Positions 33,438 through 45,057 of a DNA stretch of 64,000 nt are shown one piece after another. Each line of letters starts with the position of its first letter. Position 1 is the first letter of the stretch. Below the pieces are notes generated by a model. The model did no database searches. It worked only from the letters and a program-made list of their open reading frames with translations, and was not told where the DNA came from. A program made the translations under genes and the position numbers. The DNA comes from Sipunculus nudus. Lineage: Eukaryota > Annelida > Sipuncula > Golfingiida > Sipunculidae. The stretch lies in NCBI GenBank assembly GCA_026874595.1, contig CM049320.1:30722214-30786213 (forward strand), read 5' to 3'.

Positions 33438-34240
33438 TGTGTTGATTACTTCTCTTTGTTAGCCAGAACATCTTGTAAATATGTCAATATTTTTATTAGA
33501 TAATTTATGACTCTAGTCAGTCAAAAAGTATAAATATTTAATAATAAAGCATCGGACTAACTGGTTGATCAAAATACAACAACTGTAGCTATCATGAGAG
33601 CCAGGCAAGTGACATCAAGTCAACTTCCGGGTCATGTGACAACAAGATGATACAGTAGCCTAGTGCCGATGAAGGGGTCCGTTACATCGTTGTTAGCAAT
33701 GTTTTAACTAATTTTCCTTCACAAGACAGTTGGCCTTGCGTATGGCAGTAAACTTGAATATCTGGGTGAAAATGTACTGTTGGAGCATAAAGATGCTTAT
33801 CAAATACCGATTGCTGGAGTATATCTAAGAATCTCAGGTTATGCATGAGTTAAACGTTTTGGAATGAATCAGAAATCGTACTAGGAACATCAGTTAAAGT
33901 ACAGATACAGGATCAAATTATAATTTAAAAAAATTATATATATTAACCTTTAAATTCAAAAGGGATAGAAGATCTAAAGTAATACAAAGCATCATGCAAT
34001 AATTGAAGACATCCTCGAGATAATCGCATTTCTCCCAATTGAAAACGGGAATCGAAACTTTCAGTATATGTTATTCAATCAATCTTGTGATACCTCTAAT
34101 AATGGCATCCGGTATTTTAACTTATTTCTTGTACCAATTACAATCTAGAACTGTTGTTTTGTAACAGAGTTGCTAATATTTGGAGGATTTCTCCCACAAA
34201 TAATAAAGGACACTACAGAAAGCTAGTTTTGTATAACAAA
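33438..34240. other. Intergenic, no feature seen
   Basis: AT-rich; no ORF or repeat recognised after the receptor's poly(A) signal. Confidence 0.5.
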
Positions 34241-35031
34241 ATGGCCGGAAGATATGTGGTAAGTTAAAATTAACGTTATCATTAAGTAAAAAAATTCAAG
34301 TCTACAAAATTAACTAAACTTAATAAGTTGCAAGAAACATCATCCTTCAACACATGGCGCCCTGTAGAAAATATGGCTGGTAAACCAGGTGCATCTTCAC
34401 AATCTGCCTGTACAAACAACGCATTTGTTACAAGTTGTAAGCACCACGCCGTAATAAAAGAATGCCCCAGTGGAGCTGCAGTGCTCGGCTTCAGTTGAAG
34501 CCATCAGTCCTAGTAATCAATATATGTTATTTATCTGTCATGCGCAGTGACGTCTGTCTTCAATATTATTAGGTTATTAGGCGTCCTGCGTGTATACTTT
34601 GTTTGTAATTTGATGTTTTATGTAATATGTTCTCATTTAAACTAAATGTGTTCTTTTCAATAGTCAAATTACTCAGCTCATCGAAGTATTGTTTAGGATG
34701 ATCTTTTCATGAAAATAACTTTGTGCAGTAATGATTTGCCGTTGTATGGTAACGTCTTAAGTTTTTGCACCTTTGTTTGCAAAAGTATCTAAAACCGGGT
34801 TGCGTACGATACTTTGCGGTACCTCATTTTAAAGATTATTGTTCCTGCAGTGTCCTAGCCGATGTGAGATTAAATTATATTTAATTTACACATCGTTTTG
34901 AGTGATTTTTTGCATTTTTTCAGATCTGCATGGAGGTTATCACCGAAGAAGGGCGAACTGCCTTCGGCAAAGACCGGATTCCATGTGCGGTCCAATGCTG
35001 CACAGTATTAAGGACTATATTGTGCAAATGA
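34241..35031 (+). CDS. Possible two-exon small ORF (41 residues), tentative
   Basis: Exon 1 34241-34258 starts at an ATG in a good context (aacaaaATGG), encodes MAGRYV and ends at a strong donor gtg|gtaagt, phase 0. Exon 2 34924-35031 follows a T-rich tract ending ttttttcag and reads 35 codons in the matching phase to TGA. Exon 2 includes EEGRTAFGKDRIP and a CAVQCC cluster. The product is unrecognised. It could be chance, a non-coding transcript, or part of a larger gene with missing exons. Confidence 0.25.
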
Positions 35032-35180
35032 TTAACCCAAGCTTTCAGTGAGCTATTTAAGCATGTTTGGCTCTGACCCACGTGCGTGGTAAAGAAAACA
35101 TATCACTCTCACTTTATGAAAAGGAGGGGTTCAACCCAGGTGGATAATGACATTTCCGAAAAAGGGGTGGGATTTGGCTA

Positions 35181-35268
35181 GGGGCGGGGTTTTTAGGACT
35201 CAAAATTGGTCGACTGCTATTTAAAAACGACTCAAACTATACTTGGGTCCGCTTCAGCTACTAACGAG
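35181..35268 (+). promoter_or_regulatory. Promoter-like cluster and possible non-coding first exon
   Basis: GC box ggggcggggt at 35181, inverted CCAAT (attgg) at 35205, TATA-like tatttaaaaa at 35218. About 30 bp on is a short stretch ending at a donor acgag|gtatgc at 35268. The order and spacing fit a pol II core promoter pointing right; no downstream exon was recognised. Confidence 0.35.
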
Positions 35269-36232
35269 GTATGCATATTTCCGTATCTTTCTTCGGGAAT
35301 AATTTCCTTCCTTATAACGTACATTAAATTCATCGTCCATGTCTTCCTCACATCAACCTATTCTTTATACGTCCAACAATAGTAACCAGTCAAAGATCAT
35401 CGAACACCTGAATGTCCCCGCGTCCCATTCCGGCTTGAAAATGTAAACATCATCACTCACAAGGTCTTCAAGGTAAACATACCGGTATATGAATTTCTTG
35501 ATGAGACCGCAGCGCCACAAAATAAATGCCAAAAAATATTTGTACATATCTTGTTATGAGAGCATCACACTGAAAATCTATATATTCTTTTAAGGCTGTA
35601 GAATAATAAAAAAAAACTGAGCCAACATTCCTCATATTAGTTTATTCATCTCCCAAACTCTGGTGAAAAGCAAGGTATACCTGGTTTATCAGCTAATATT
35701 AAATAACGGAGTTACTTACATTCTTTGGAGAGGCGCTCCAAATTTTCAACTCATGATGATAAACACACACACACGCGCGCACAGAGAAGTCCCTTGTTAG
35801 CACAGTTCCTGATCACATGACACTCGCGCACACGTGACACCGGAACGTTGCCTTGTACGTGTTACTGGTTGGCCCGCGCTGTGTATACAGTACACTTTTA
35901 AGTTAGTCCTCCTGAGTCCTATAGATACACGGAGCTCCTATAAACAACAGTTCACCGCTGGAGTATACTTTTTCGCCATTCGTGACACAGTTCAAGCAAA
36001 ACGCACAGACTATTCTGCCTGGACGTTGGATAAATGTCTTTCACGCTCTGAAGTCCTTTGCAAAAAAATCACCGTGGCCGTCCTCAGACACCGACTATCC
36101 ACGCTTGTAAACATCATGTCTAAGCTGTCTCGACTGACACACGCTGACCTGCCCCTGGACTGCAAATATCGCATGGCTATATCTATCTCGTACGCTGGTC
36201 GGGCACTTCTCCCGAATCTCGTCCCCCTCACA
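35269..36232. other. GC-richer interval with unassigned ORFs
   Basis: An open + strand reading at 35834-36277 (147 codons from GTG) overlaps minus-strand ORFs at 36010-36231 and 36095-36310. None shows a family motif. A (CA)n tract lies at 35761. It may be exonic or promoter-proximal, but nothing decides this. Confidence 0.25.
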
Positions 36233-36292
36233 ACTTATATAGGTTTGCTTACGGCACATCTCTCGCTCGTCTTCTAGCCAATCACCAATCCG
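36233..36292 (-). promoter_or_regulatory. Minus-strand TATA/CCAAT cluster
   Basis: On the minus strand two CCAAT-family boxes (ggattggtgattgg, about 36276-36290) lie ~40 bp upstream of tatataag (about 36234-36241), a plausible core promoter pointing left, with a start near 36205. The transcript is unknown. Confidence 0.3.
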
Positions 36293-37486
36293 TGTTATGC
36301 GAACCGTCAATTACACAATGAATGTTAATAAGGAATCGAATACTCGTTACTATAGAGACCGCCAAACAGAGACGGCTCTGGCGGAATTAAACAGTACTAA
36401 AATTAACTCCAAACAAGACACGTGTGCTCTCTAACTAAGGCTCTCCCGCTAATATATCAACATGATACTCCATATAAATGCACTATAAATTTTCTGTACA
36501 ATCGTCTGGTTATACTCCCAACTAAAACACGCAATACAATAACTAAGTCATAGTTCTTTGGTGACAGTTATCGATTTGGTGGGTCATTAGGTGCTTCTAA
36601 TATTATGACAGGCCGTTCTTCCTGGTTATTTTCACTCGTTCCTTCTATAGTTATTTTTCCTATTTCCCGGGAAATATAATAAGCAGGTAATATCGGAGCT
36701 GAGGAGTATTGCTGAAATGGAGCAGTGTCTAGTCATTTGTGGTGCAGACCTTTGCATGGGGTTTTAGCGATTACTGGAAGCCTCCCCCCGATGTCCACAT
36801 GAGCGATAACAGGGTATAAACTATGGAATGTACAACCTCGAAAATTAGGTCAACTTCAAAAATTAATATTATGCCGATAGGTAAGTTTTTTAATATGACT
36901 TATTTGAACTAGCGCAAACACGCACAGAAGGAGAAAAATAAGTAAGAGAAAAGGTAGGCCATAAAGATGACTGGACAGAGGTCAAGAACTGTTTGTAATA
37001 TCGCCAAGCCGGCTGCAGTGGTGTAGCGCTTTTATTCTAATCGTCTAATTATAACAACACTTAAGAAAAATCTTAAGTGAGGAGAACTCTTCTGAAAAAA
37101 AAGTTGTATTATTCTTTCTCATTATCATCTCGCAAAAGATATGAAAAAAATATGATTTTTGCAACTAGTATAACGGAAGGTCGACAGAGTGGTCACCACC
37201 TGAAGTATATGTTTGTAAAGGGGTCACATGAACAATATGTTAGTACATTTATTGATAATGCCGTTAGATATTCTTAAGAAACTGGCCCTTTTTTATGCGC
37301 TTTCACTAATTCGTTTTCGCCTGGTAACTCGGAAAATAATGTCACGTTCTGTACAACCGTCACTTCCTGTCGATCTTGAAGGTAAGATCTGGAATATCTT
37401 TTTCTAATTATTTTTTATAAACCAAAACAAATCCAATGACGTACAATCGACAATTGGGGCGCCGCCTAAAGTGGCAACAGGACATT

Positions 37487-37556
37487 TACCCCGGGACAAT
37501 TACCCCCCGACAATTACCCCCTGGAGAATTACCCCCCAGACAATTACCCCCGAAAA
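37487..37556 (+). repeat. acaattaccccc minisatellite, copy-1 specific
   Basis: About four to five units of acaattacccccc(g/t) within the triplicated segment. Copy 2 lacks it at the corresponding place, where gccgcctaaagt continues directly with unique sequence. Confidence 0.8.
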
Positions 37557-39076
37557 ATAGTCAATTTATATGTCGGCGAATTATACTGATTACACCTACA
37601 ACTATTCTTGAGAAATCTAGACCTTTCTTAATCGTTTTTGATAATACTAGACCCATCTTCCCAGGTGTTCAAACATCACCTAGTAAACCACAGGATAAAG
37701 ACAAAGTTCTTTTCTGTCGTTTCTTGCTGAGAGTCTTGTAGGTGAGGATGGGCAATATTTTTTTATTTCTATAAACCAATACAAAATATTTGTTCAGCAC
37801 TCGAGGAAATTTAGAAAATTACTACCTTCATTGTGATCAAAATTATGGTTTTTGTCACATACCACGCAGAATATAGGTCACTATGACTATGTTTCGCTTT
37901 TCTTCCGATCATTTGCCAAGGATCTTCGGGATATCCCATATTATGTTTCTAAGTTCAATTTAATAATTATTGCAATGCTAAGGGACCTACTAACGATTGA
38001 CTATAGTTCCGGGCGTTCGCTATCACTGTCATTCATCCGAGCTAAAAACCAGGCCAAAATGCCTTAAAAAGGTCATTATTTCCTGAAACAGAGCGCTTTG
38101 TCCTATGTAATTACAGGTGTATATGAATATCTAAGCTTCAACGACTATAATCTCATCCTTTTCAGCCAAACTAAATGGTTCTGTATCTCACAAATATTAT
38201 TTTAATACTTTTATTTAGGTCTTTTATTACTGGAAAGGCAGTAGTTTTTCTGTTATCAAAAGGTGACATTAGTGCTACCTTTATTATTTTATTTAAATTT
38301 TTCATTTTTAATTTTAAAAAAAAAATTTTTTTTCAAATTAGTTTCCTAATTGAATATACTTATTCATCGGCTTGTTCCTTTCAGGACGACTTAAGTAAAC
38401 AGCCATTTTGAAAAATAAAAATTTATAAAAAATATTTTGTTTCATCGGAAACATTCCAAACAAGATTATTTTAGAAATTCTTTTTGACATGGACAACCCC
38501 TTTGCATGCCACCATTCAGTTATTTCAAAATACCAATGTTTATCACTAATCAGTATGTAAACGGACGAAGAAGTGTTTCCTTTCACAGAGATGGAACAGC
38601 TCTCTCTGCTCTCATTGGTATATGGCAGAATTATAACTTTTAAGTATAATGTTAAAAGTCTCTTCAAATACATGGCAAGTGATATTAGAAGTATCACAGT
38701 AATTAATGTTATCCTTAACACAGTTCCGTTTCTTTTTCTTGAATAATATAAATATTATGAATTAAAGACATATAGAACAATGAAAGAAATATCAAATGAC
38801 AGTGGCTTGCTACAATTTTCTCATCAGGGAGAAAGAAAAGCAGGTTGTGTTGACAGGCAGATAATAGCTATGAAGAACTTGAAAGAAAACCAGGCAATGG
38901 CTTACAACATGGATAAAGTCATTAAAGCACGCCTGTAATCTGCATGGGAATAAAGAAAATCATATTCGTCTGAGTGGCATATCACTTTTAAACTTCAGTA
39001 GACACTGCATATTCATTACCGGAGGTACAAGGGGTACAGGTATGCATTTTGCTTATTGACTAAAAATAGAAACGTC

Positions 39077-39655
39077 ATATCTTACGCAGCATGCTAAAAT
39101 TAATGAATGTCTCAGAGCGGTTGCATAACATGCCCTTCTCTGGAGCCGACAGTATTTGTTATCAATATGTCATTTTGCATGGCATGAAAGTTCAGCTTTC
39201 TCTTACATATGTGATGCTGACCAGGTATCTAACATCTAACCTTGTGCAAATCCAGTGACTTTTGACGCAGAGGTATGTTGTTTAACGAAATGACCCCTCA
39301 GGCTAAATTGAATTTTGCTGGTGTATCCATTTTTATTTCTTCGCCCTTTTGATGCCTAACAGGTCATATCTTACGCAGCATGCCAAAATTAATGAATGTC
39401 TCAGGGCGGTTGCATATCATGCCTTTCTCTGAAACCAACATTATTGGTTATCAATATGCCATTTTACCTGACATGAAAGTTCAGCTTTCTCTACATGTGT
39501 GATGCTTACCAGGTATCTAACATCTTACCTTGTGCAAATCCGGTGACTTTTGATGCAAATCTTTGCTGTTTAACGAGATGGCCCCTCTGACAAATTGAAT
39601 CTTCTGGTGTATCGGGCTTTATTTCCTGGCTTCAATGACGTCCAACAGGGTAATC
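39077..39655 (+). repeat. ~287-bp tandem repeat, 2 units (copy 1)
   Basis: Each unit starts catatcttacgcagcatg and runs through aatgaatgtctcag, tgacatgaaagttcagcttt, ccaggtatctaac and cctggcttc. The second unit ends in the shared caacagggtaatcttttact junction. Confidence 0.85.
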
Positions 39656-40369
39656 TTTTACTGAAGACGAGCTTTATACATTAAAGGAGTACAAATACCT
39701 CTATAGTCCCAGATCAATATACTCGGCCTTTTCACCAAGGAATATGTAAAAGGAACGAGAACAAATCCCCTTATGTACATTGCAAAATGAATCTTGTGAC
39801 CATTGTTCAGATAATCAGACAGCCTTCTGAAGATCAGATATAAGGTGAACAACGAATTCGCTGGAAGAGGCAAGCCACTTTTCAGGTATTCATTTATATT
39901 TTGTTGAGTGACTATTGTTTCAGACATATATGAATTAAATGTTGAAATTAAGTTTCGTTTCAAAGTCTCATGGAAATGATAAGCAGTCAGTTACAAAAAA
40001 TTCTTTTCGATTCTTGGTATTGTTTATTCTGCAATTTTTATTGTTCACTGAGTATTGAATGATAGCCTTATGGCTGAGATGACGGTAATTCTCAAATATG
40101 CGGAATTTTTAATTAGTTAGTTGTAATGAATACGGTTACTTGTTTTTGAGATAACACATGCCATATTCTGAAAGGGAGTTTGCTTTTATGAAAAGTATTA
40201 GGAATCTTACAGGCTCACCCATTCGAATCTCTTACCGAGGAGGCCACCCTTTTATCTCAGCAGACTGTAAGTTACCCTTTGTCCGTCCGTCAGTCTGGTC
40301 GCCGTTCTTTAATCACAAATCATGAACGTTGGATCTAGGAACGTCCAACTGTACATCCAAGGCAAATAT

Positions 40370-41340
40370 ACTCGCAAACCTAAAAATAGGCCATTTTGGC
40401 TTATGTTCTACGACCTGTGGGCCTAAAATATGATAAGATCACCAAATAAGTCAGACAGGGTACAATTCGTATATGTTAGGCCTAGAATCTTATAGCGCAG
40501 CATCCAGCTTCTAGGCAACTATCATTGAAACCTTGAAATTAGGTCATGGTGATCTATATTCAACCTATAGGCTGAAAACATGATTTTGAGCAAACTGACA
40601 TACGGGAATTGTATCGATTACGCCTAGAATCTTCTAACTTTATATTCTGAGAGTTCTCGGGTAAATGTCTTTGAAACATGAATTAGGTCACTGTGTCTTT
40701 TATACTGTGAACTATAGCTAAAATATCCCATTGAGGACCCTAAATATCATATTGGCACACAATGTATTAGCCAGGCCTAAAATCATCTAACGCAACCTGC
40801 GGGGGGGGGAGGCCTTGGAAACCTGAAATAAGGTCACGTGTGACCTAGCTAAAGGCCATGATTTTGTGCATCCAGCGAGTGAGACAGGACATAAATTTGC
40901 GTCCATTGGGCCTATAACTTTAATGTTACATATAAGAATTTTTTTGGTAAATGTCCGTGGAAACATTAATTCAGGTCAATGTGATCTATATTCTGTCAGC
41001 TATAGAAAAAAGATGACCTATATTTTGTGAGCCATAAGAAAAAGCTATGATTTGAGCAACCAGCCACAAATGAAGCAGTTGGACCTAGAAACTTCTCAAT
41101 TGACTCAGATTTAGGGAGGGCTTTGTAAAATTTTTCTTGGAAACCTTAAATAAGGTCAGGATGACCGATATTCTGTGAGCATTTAGGACCCTTAAAGTCA
41201 GATGGATTCAAATCAAGGCAGTTGAACATAGCACTTAGAATCTTGGATGTTCTTGATAAAATCTTGGAAAAACTAAATAAGGTCGCTGTATCCTATTTTC
41301 TACGGTCTATGGAAAAAGGCCTGATTCTGAGCACTTCTAT
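40370..41340 (+). repeat. Degenerate ~145-bp tandem array (copy 1)
   Basis: aaggtca / aggtcactgtgatctatatt motifs recur at about 40546, 40686, 40831, 40977, 41155 and 41281, each with a ggcctagaatctt block between. The same array occurs at 60830-61760. Preceded by a tgtccgtccgtc simple stretch. Confidence 0.7.
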
Positions 41341-41610
41341 TAATGACTAAAGGTTATTTAACAAATATTTCACCAGATAATACCAGAAATAATCAATACA
41401 TGCATCGCCTGTAGTCAAACTTAGTTGAGCTTTATGGCCCATGCGTCACTTGTTAATATACAGGTGGTCTGTCTGTTAAGATTACAGTTCTATGTAACTC
41501 ATCACTTTATTTTTCATTATGATCCCAAGGAAAAAATTTTAATTAGAAAGATACATAAAAATTTACATAGATATTACTAATAACAAGCAATAATCCGCGC
41601 TATATGCGGT

Positions 41611-42359
41611 TTAGAGCGTGCAGTTAGTGCTGATGTCAAATAGTCTGTCATAGTTGAATGTGTTAGATGTACAATGTTTTCCGTCATAAGATCTCTTTGA
41701 AGACGACATTTGGTGTAGGTCTTTGAGATGACCTTGTGTCTGAGTCTGGACGATGTGGACTAATACGTACCTGTACGAATCGTGGAATGTCTTTGGACAA
41801 ACTCGGAACAGATGCGTGTCGAAAATCACCGCAATCCGTACGCTGGTGTCTGAGGAGATCTCACGAAAATCACAATCAATATATAGATCCATTATATGCT
41901 AGGTGATATGCATAAAAATCTAGTTGAAGCGAAGAGATCGGCAGGAGAATATATCGAAGAAGTTGACATGATGAATAGAATTATTATTATATAAAAATAT
42001 ATTATGCTGAATATCGCTATGTAAACTTGCCCTCCGAGCCCGTCATTCCGCTAGTAAAGGAACCTGTCATTTTGCATGCCAGAACAGTAGCGTCGAGATG
42101 TGTTCTCGATAATTGTATTCCCTATTATCTAGTACAAAATCTGAGCACTCCCTTGGTCGGGCTTTCCCACTGTGCTAAAGTTCGTGGTAGCATTATATTA
42201 TTTAGTACATTTAATGGCTGTTTTTTAAATACAACCATTCCCAATGATCATTCCTGTTTGGAAGCTGAGCCAATGTTTTCCAGTGAGACAGTCACTGCAT
42301 TCAGGCAGTGTGTAAAACCCGGACCCAGACGGACCAGGGACCCCAAGAAAAATCTATAA
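41611..42359. other. ORFs shared by copies 1 and 3 (unassigned)
   Basis: A minus ORF at 41611-41892 resembles one at 62055-62303 (both with RVCPKTFH and VHIVQTQTQG). A plus ORF at 42027-42359 resembles 62438-62818 (both with PSEPVIPLVKE). No family recognised, and frames shift between copies, so these are probably not functional genes. Confidence 0.3.
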
Positions 42360-42972
42360 TTCTTGAAACTCTCGTGGTAATTTGTCCAGATATTTTAGCA
42401 GAAACGTATCTTAAGACATATTTTGTTGTGTTAAAAACATAAACAAATTTGTCTGTTTTGCAGGAAAACTTGATAATTAACACTTGCGGACCCTGGTGCA
42501 CGGACTAACGGATCACACAGAAGCCTTTTACTCGTTGTTTTACCATTTCGTCCGTACATATTTTCACATCACGTTTAGCCATAACACCCATGCGATTTAT
42601 TATTTTGTTTTTATCTGCATTCTTGCATTTCTGTCTCAGTTTTTATTCATTATTTAATATAATTATATCAATAATTATATCTAATTTTTTCCTCCTTGAG
42701 TCACAAATGTAAATATAAGACGTGGTTACCAGGTACCGTCAAAATGGAACAGTCATCAAAGTCAAGTTAAATGAGGTCCGTAATACTTGAAATATTTTTG
42801 TTGCTCTGTTCTAATGTCAGCAATATTTTTTATAGATATAAATATTGGAAAAGAAGCAAATTATTTGGGGGGTCCGGGGTGTATGAGGTCTTGGTTTTAC
42901 ACGCTGTCCTGCATTCGCTACCTTTCGGATAATATTGATTCCTTTATAGATCCCCCTTTTGAGCATTCTCCT

Positions 42973-44528
42973 TCCCCTTGATCTTGAGCTAATGATCGTC
43001 CAGACCAAATATTTTATAGAATATTGACTTTTTCTTTAGCATGTTCATTTTTTATAATAAGGTTTTAATTATAGCAATGATCAGAGTGTTTTGAAGTCCA
43101 AATATCAAGAATGCCAACCTACAGGAAATCGGTTTGTCGTTTCTTACCTTGCCTTGAACACGCCATCGTACTTCTGATTCCTCAAAGTGAAATTCTGAGC
43201 AGGTATAACATGAAAAATATTCAGATACATTAATTACATTGTCAAACCATTATATGGCCTAAAGCAGGTTATATCCTGTGCAAAGACAGATATTTCCACT
43301 CTAGCATCAACGACATTCATACTATTTTTTCATCGGTAGATCATACAAGGTTAGCCAGAAAAAAATTAGGAACAATAAGGTCTCCTCGTCTGGTACCTCT
43401 ACCCATCGGGAATACCGAGTGAAGTAACGATTGCTTAACACACAATTTCTGTTCCACAATCAAATAAAATGATCCATTGCTGCAACATATGACCGAAACC
43501 GGAAATGTAGAGAACCGATAACATGAATATATTATCAACAGAATCGAATGTATCTGAAAAGTATGCTCCGAATAAGCTACATTTGCTTTTCCTTTTATCA
43601 CAATATTCAAATATAAAAGTTATATGAGGTAAACTGGATGAAACTGAATTACTTATATATTGCTCTATTCAAACGTTTAGTATATATTCTGTTTTGATAT
43701 CTTGCAATCCACAACCAAAGTGATGGAAAGCAAGATATTTAAGATTCTGTATATCCTATCAGGTTTATCAACCATTGTGATGAAAACCTGCTTTTATTTT
43801 CATCTTGCTAAAGAATTTAATCTGTAACATTAACCTAACCGTGTAGCTGTGTATCTCTCAGTGTAGAAAATAAGATGAAGACGACTTTCTGTAGACTAAC
43901 TATTCATTTTGTTCTTGACCTTTTGAACCTTAGACCTCTTTCTTCATATATATATATATGAATAACAATGCATACTAATAATTCAAAGTACAGAGTAATA
44001 ATTCACTGATTGGCTAGTCTGAGTTTGTACCATGATGCCCTATGTTCCGAGTGAGTTATTGTTCCTTTCCCATAATTCCGCGTTAAACATCAATATATTC
44101 AGATAATGTTGAGTTCATGCTCCCTGACATGATAATGGTTTGTAGTTCATCATTAATAGTCGTTGGCTTAAATGACAATTGACGACAAGTATAATAACAA
44201 TATAGTTATGAAAGCCAATGATTAAATATATGCCTAAAGTAAACTTTGGCTTAAATGGTATATAAAAATATATTCAATAGTAAGAATGAGTGTGTTTACG
44301 CATAAGTTGATGATGTCTGTAGTTCACTAGATATTCCTGTCCGGAAGCTTCAGACTTGGTTTACCAAGATGATGGTATCTGAGGCGGGAATGGGCGCGTG
44401 CGCGCGAGGAATCACTTCACGTCATTTTTGTCACAACGGTAAAGATGTGAACGTTCAGTTTCTTTTAAAAGTCAAATCAACTGGCTAAACTCATACATAC
44501 TTACACTCCAAAAAGACGAATAAGACAT
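42973..44528. other. Between copies 1 and 2, no feature seen
   Basis: AT-rich. A short tcatatatatatatatga palindrome at about 43944 is the only notable structure. Confidence 0.5.
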
Positions 44529-44839
44529 TTTCCCTATTCCCCGGGAAATATAATAAGCAGATAATATCGGAGCTGAGGAATATTGTCAAAATTTGAGCAG
44601 TGTCTAGTCACTTGTAGTGCAGTCCTTTGCACGGGATGTAAGCGAGGAATGATTCGTAATAAAATTAGATGAAGCAATTACTGGAAGCCTCCCCCGGTGT
44701 CGGCATGAGCGATGATAGGGTATAAATTACAGAATATACAACCTCGAAAATAAGGTCAAGTTCAGAAATAAATATTATGCCGATAGGTAAATTTTTGAAA
44801 ATGTTTTATTTGAATTATCGCAAACACGCACAGAAGGAG

Positions 44840-45057
44840 CAGGCGCGGATCCAGGATTTTGTGCAGGGAGCGGTCAACGGGTGTCATACGTAAAAATTGT
44901 CTTAAAACAGGTCGTTGGTTAAGAGCGGAGGGGGGGGGGGGGGTCTCGACCAAACCCCCAAATCCCCCGTCATGCATAAAATTTGTCTAAAAAGGTCGTT
45001 GGTTAAGACCGGAGGGGGAGAAGAGGGGGGTCTGGACCCCCATGGATCCGCGCTTGA
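44840..45057. mobile_element. MITE with GCGCGGATCCA terminal inverted repeats, empty site in copy 1
   Basis: The left end caggcgcggatcca and right end tggatccgcgcttg form an inverted pair with one mismatch. ggag flanks both sides (44836-44839, 45058-45061). Copy 1 at about 36930 has acagaaggagaaaa without the insert. Internal sequence is two similar blocks around gtcgttggttaaga with G homopolymers; no ORF. Related to 10859-11085. Confidence 0.85.

Larger units (their letters stand above)
36653..42972 (+). repeat. ~6.3 kb triplicated segment, copy 1
   Basis: Shares its left part with copy 2 (cccgggaaatataataagca start; cacgcacagaaggag; gtcggcgaattatactgatt) and its middle and right parts with copy 3 to about 63455. 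Internal blocks in order: unique part, two ~287-bp tandem units (39077, 39366), then a ~1 kb array of degenerate ~145-bp units, then a low-complexity ORF-bearing end. It includes a (acaattacccccc)n insert at 37487-37556 absent from copy 2. Probably a large non-autonomous mobile element; termini not resolved. Confidence 0.8.

Noticed and set aside
35834-36277. 147-codon ORF as a gene
   Set aside because: Starts with GTG, has no family motif, and overlaps equally open minus-strand ORFs in a GC-richer patch. Kept only as an unassigned interval.
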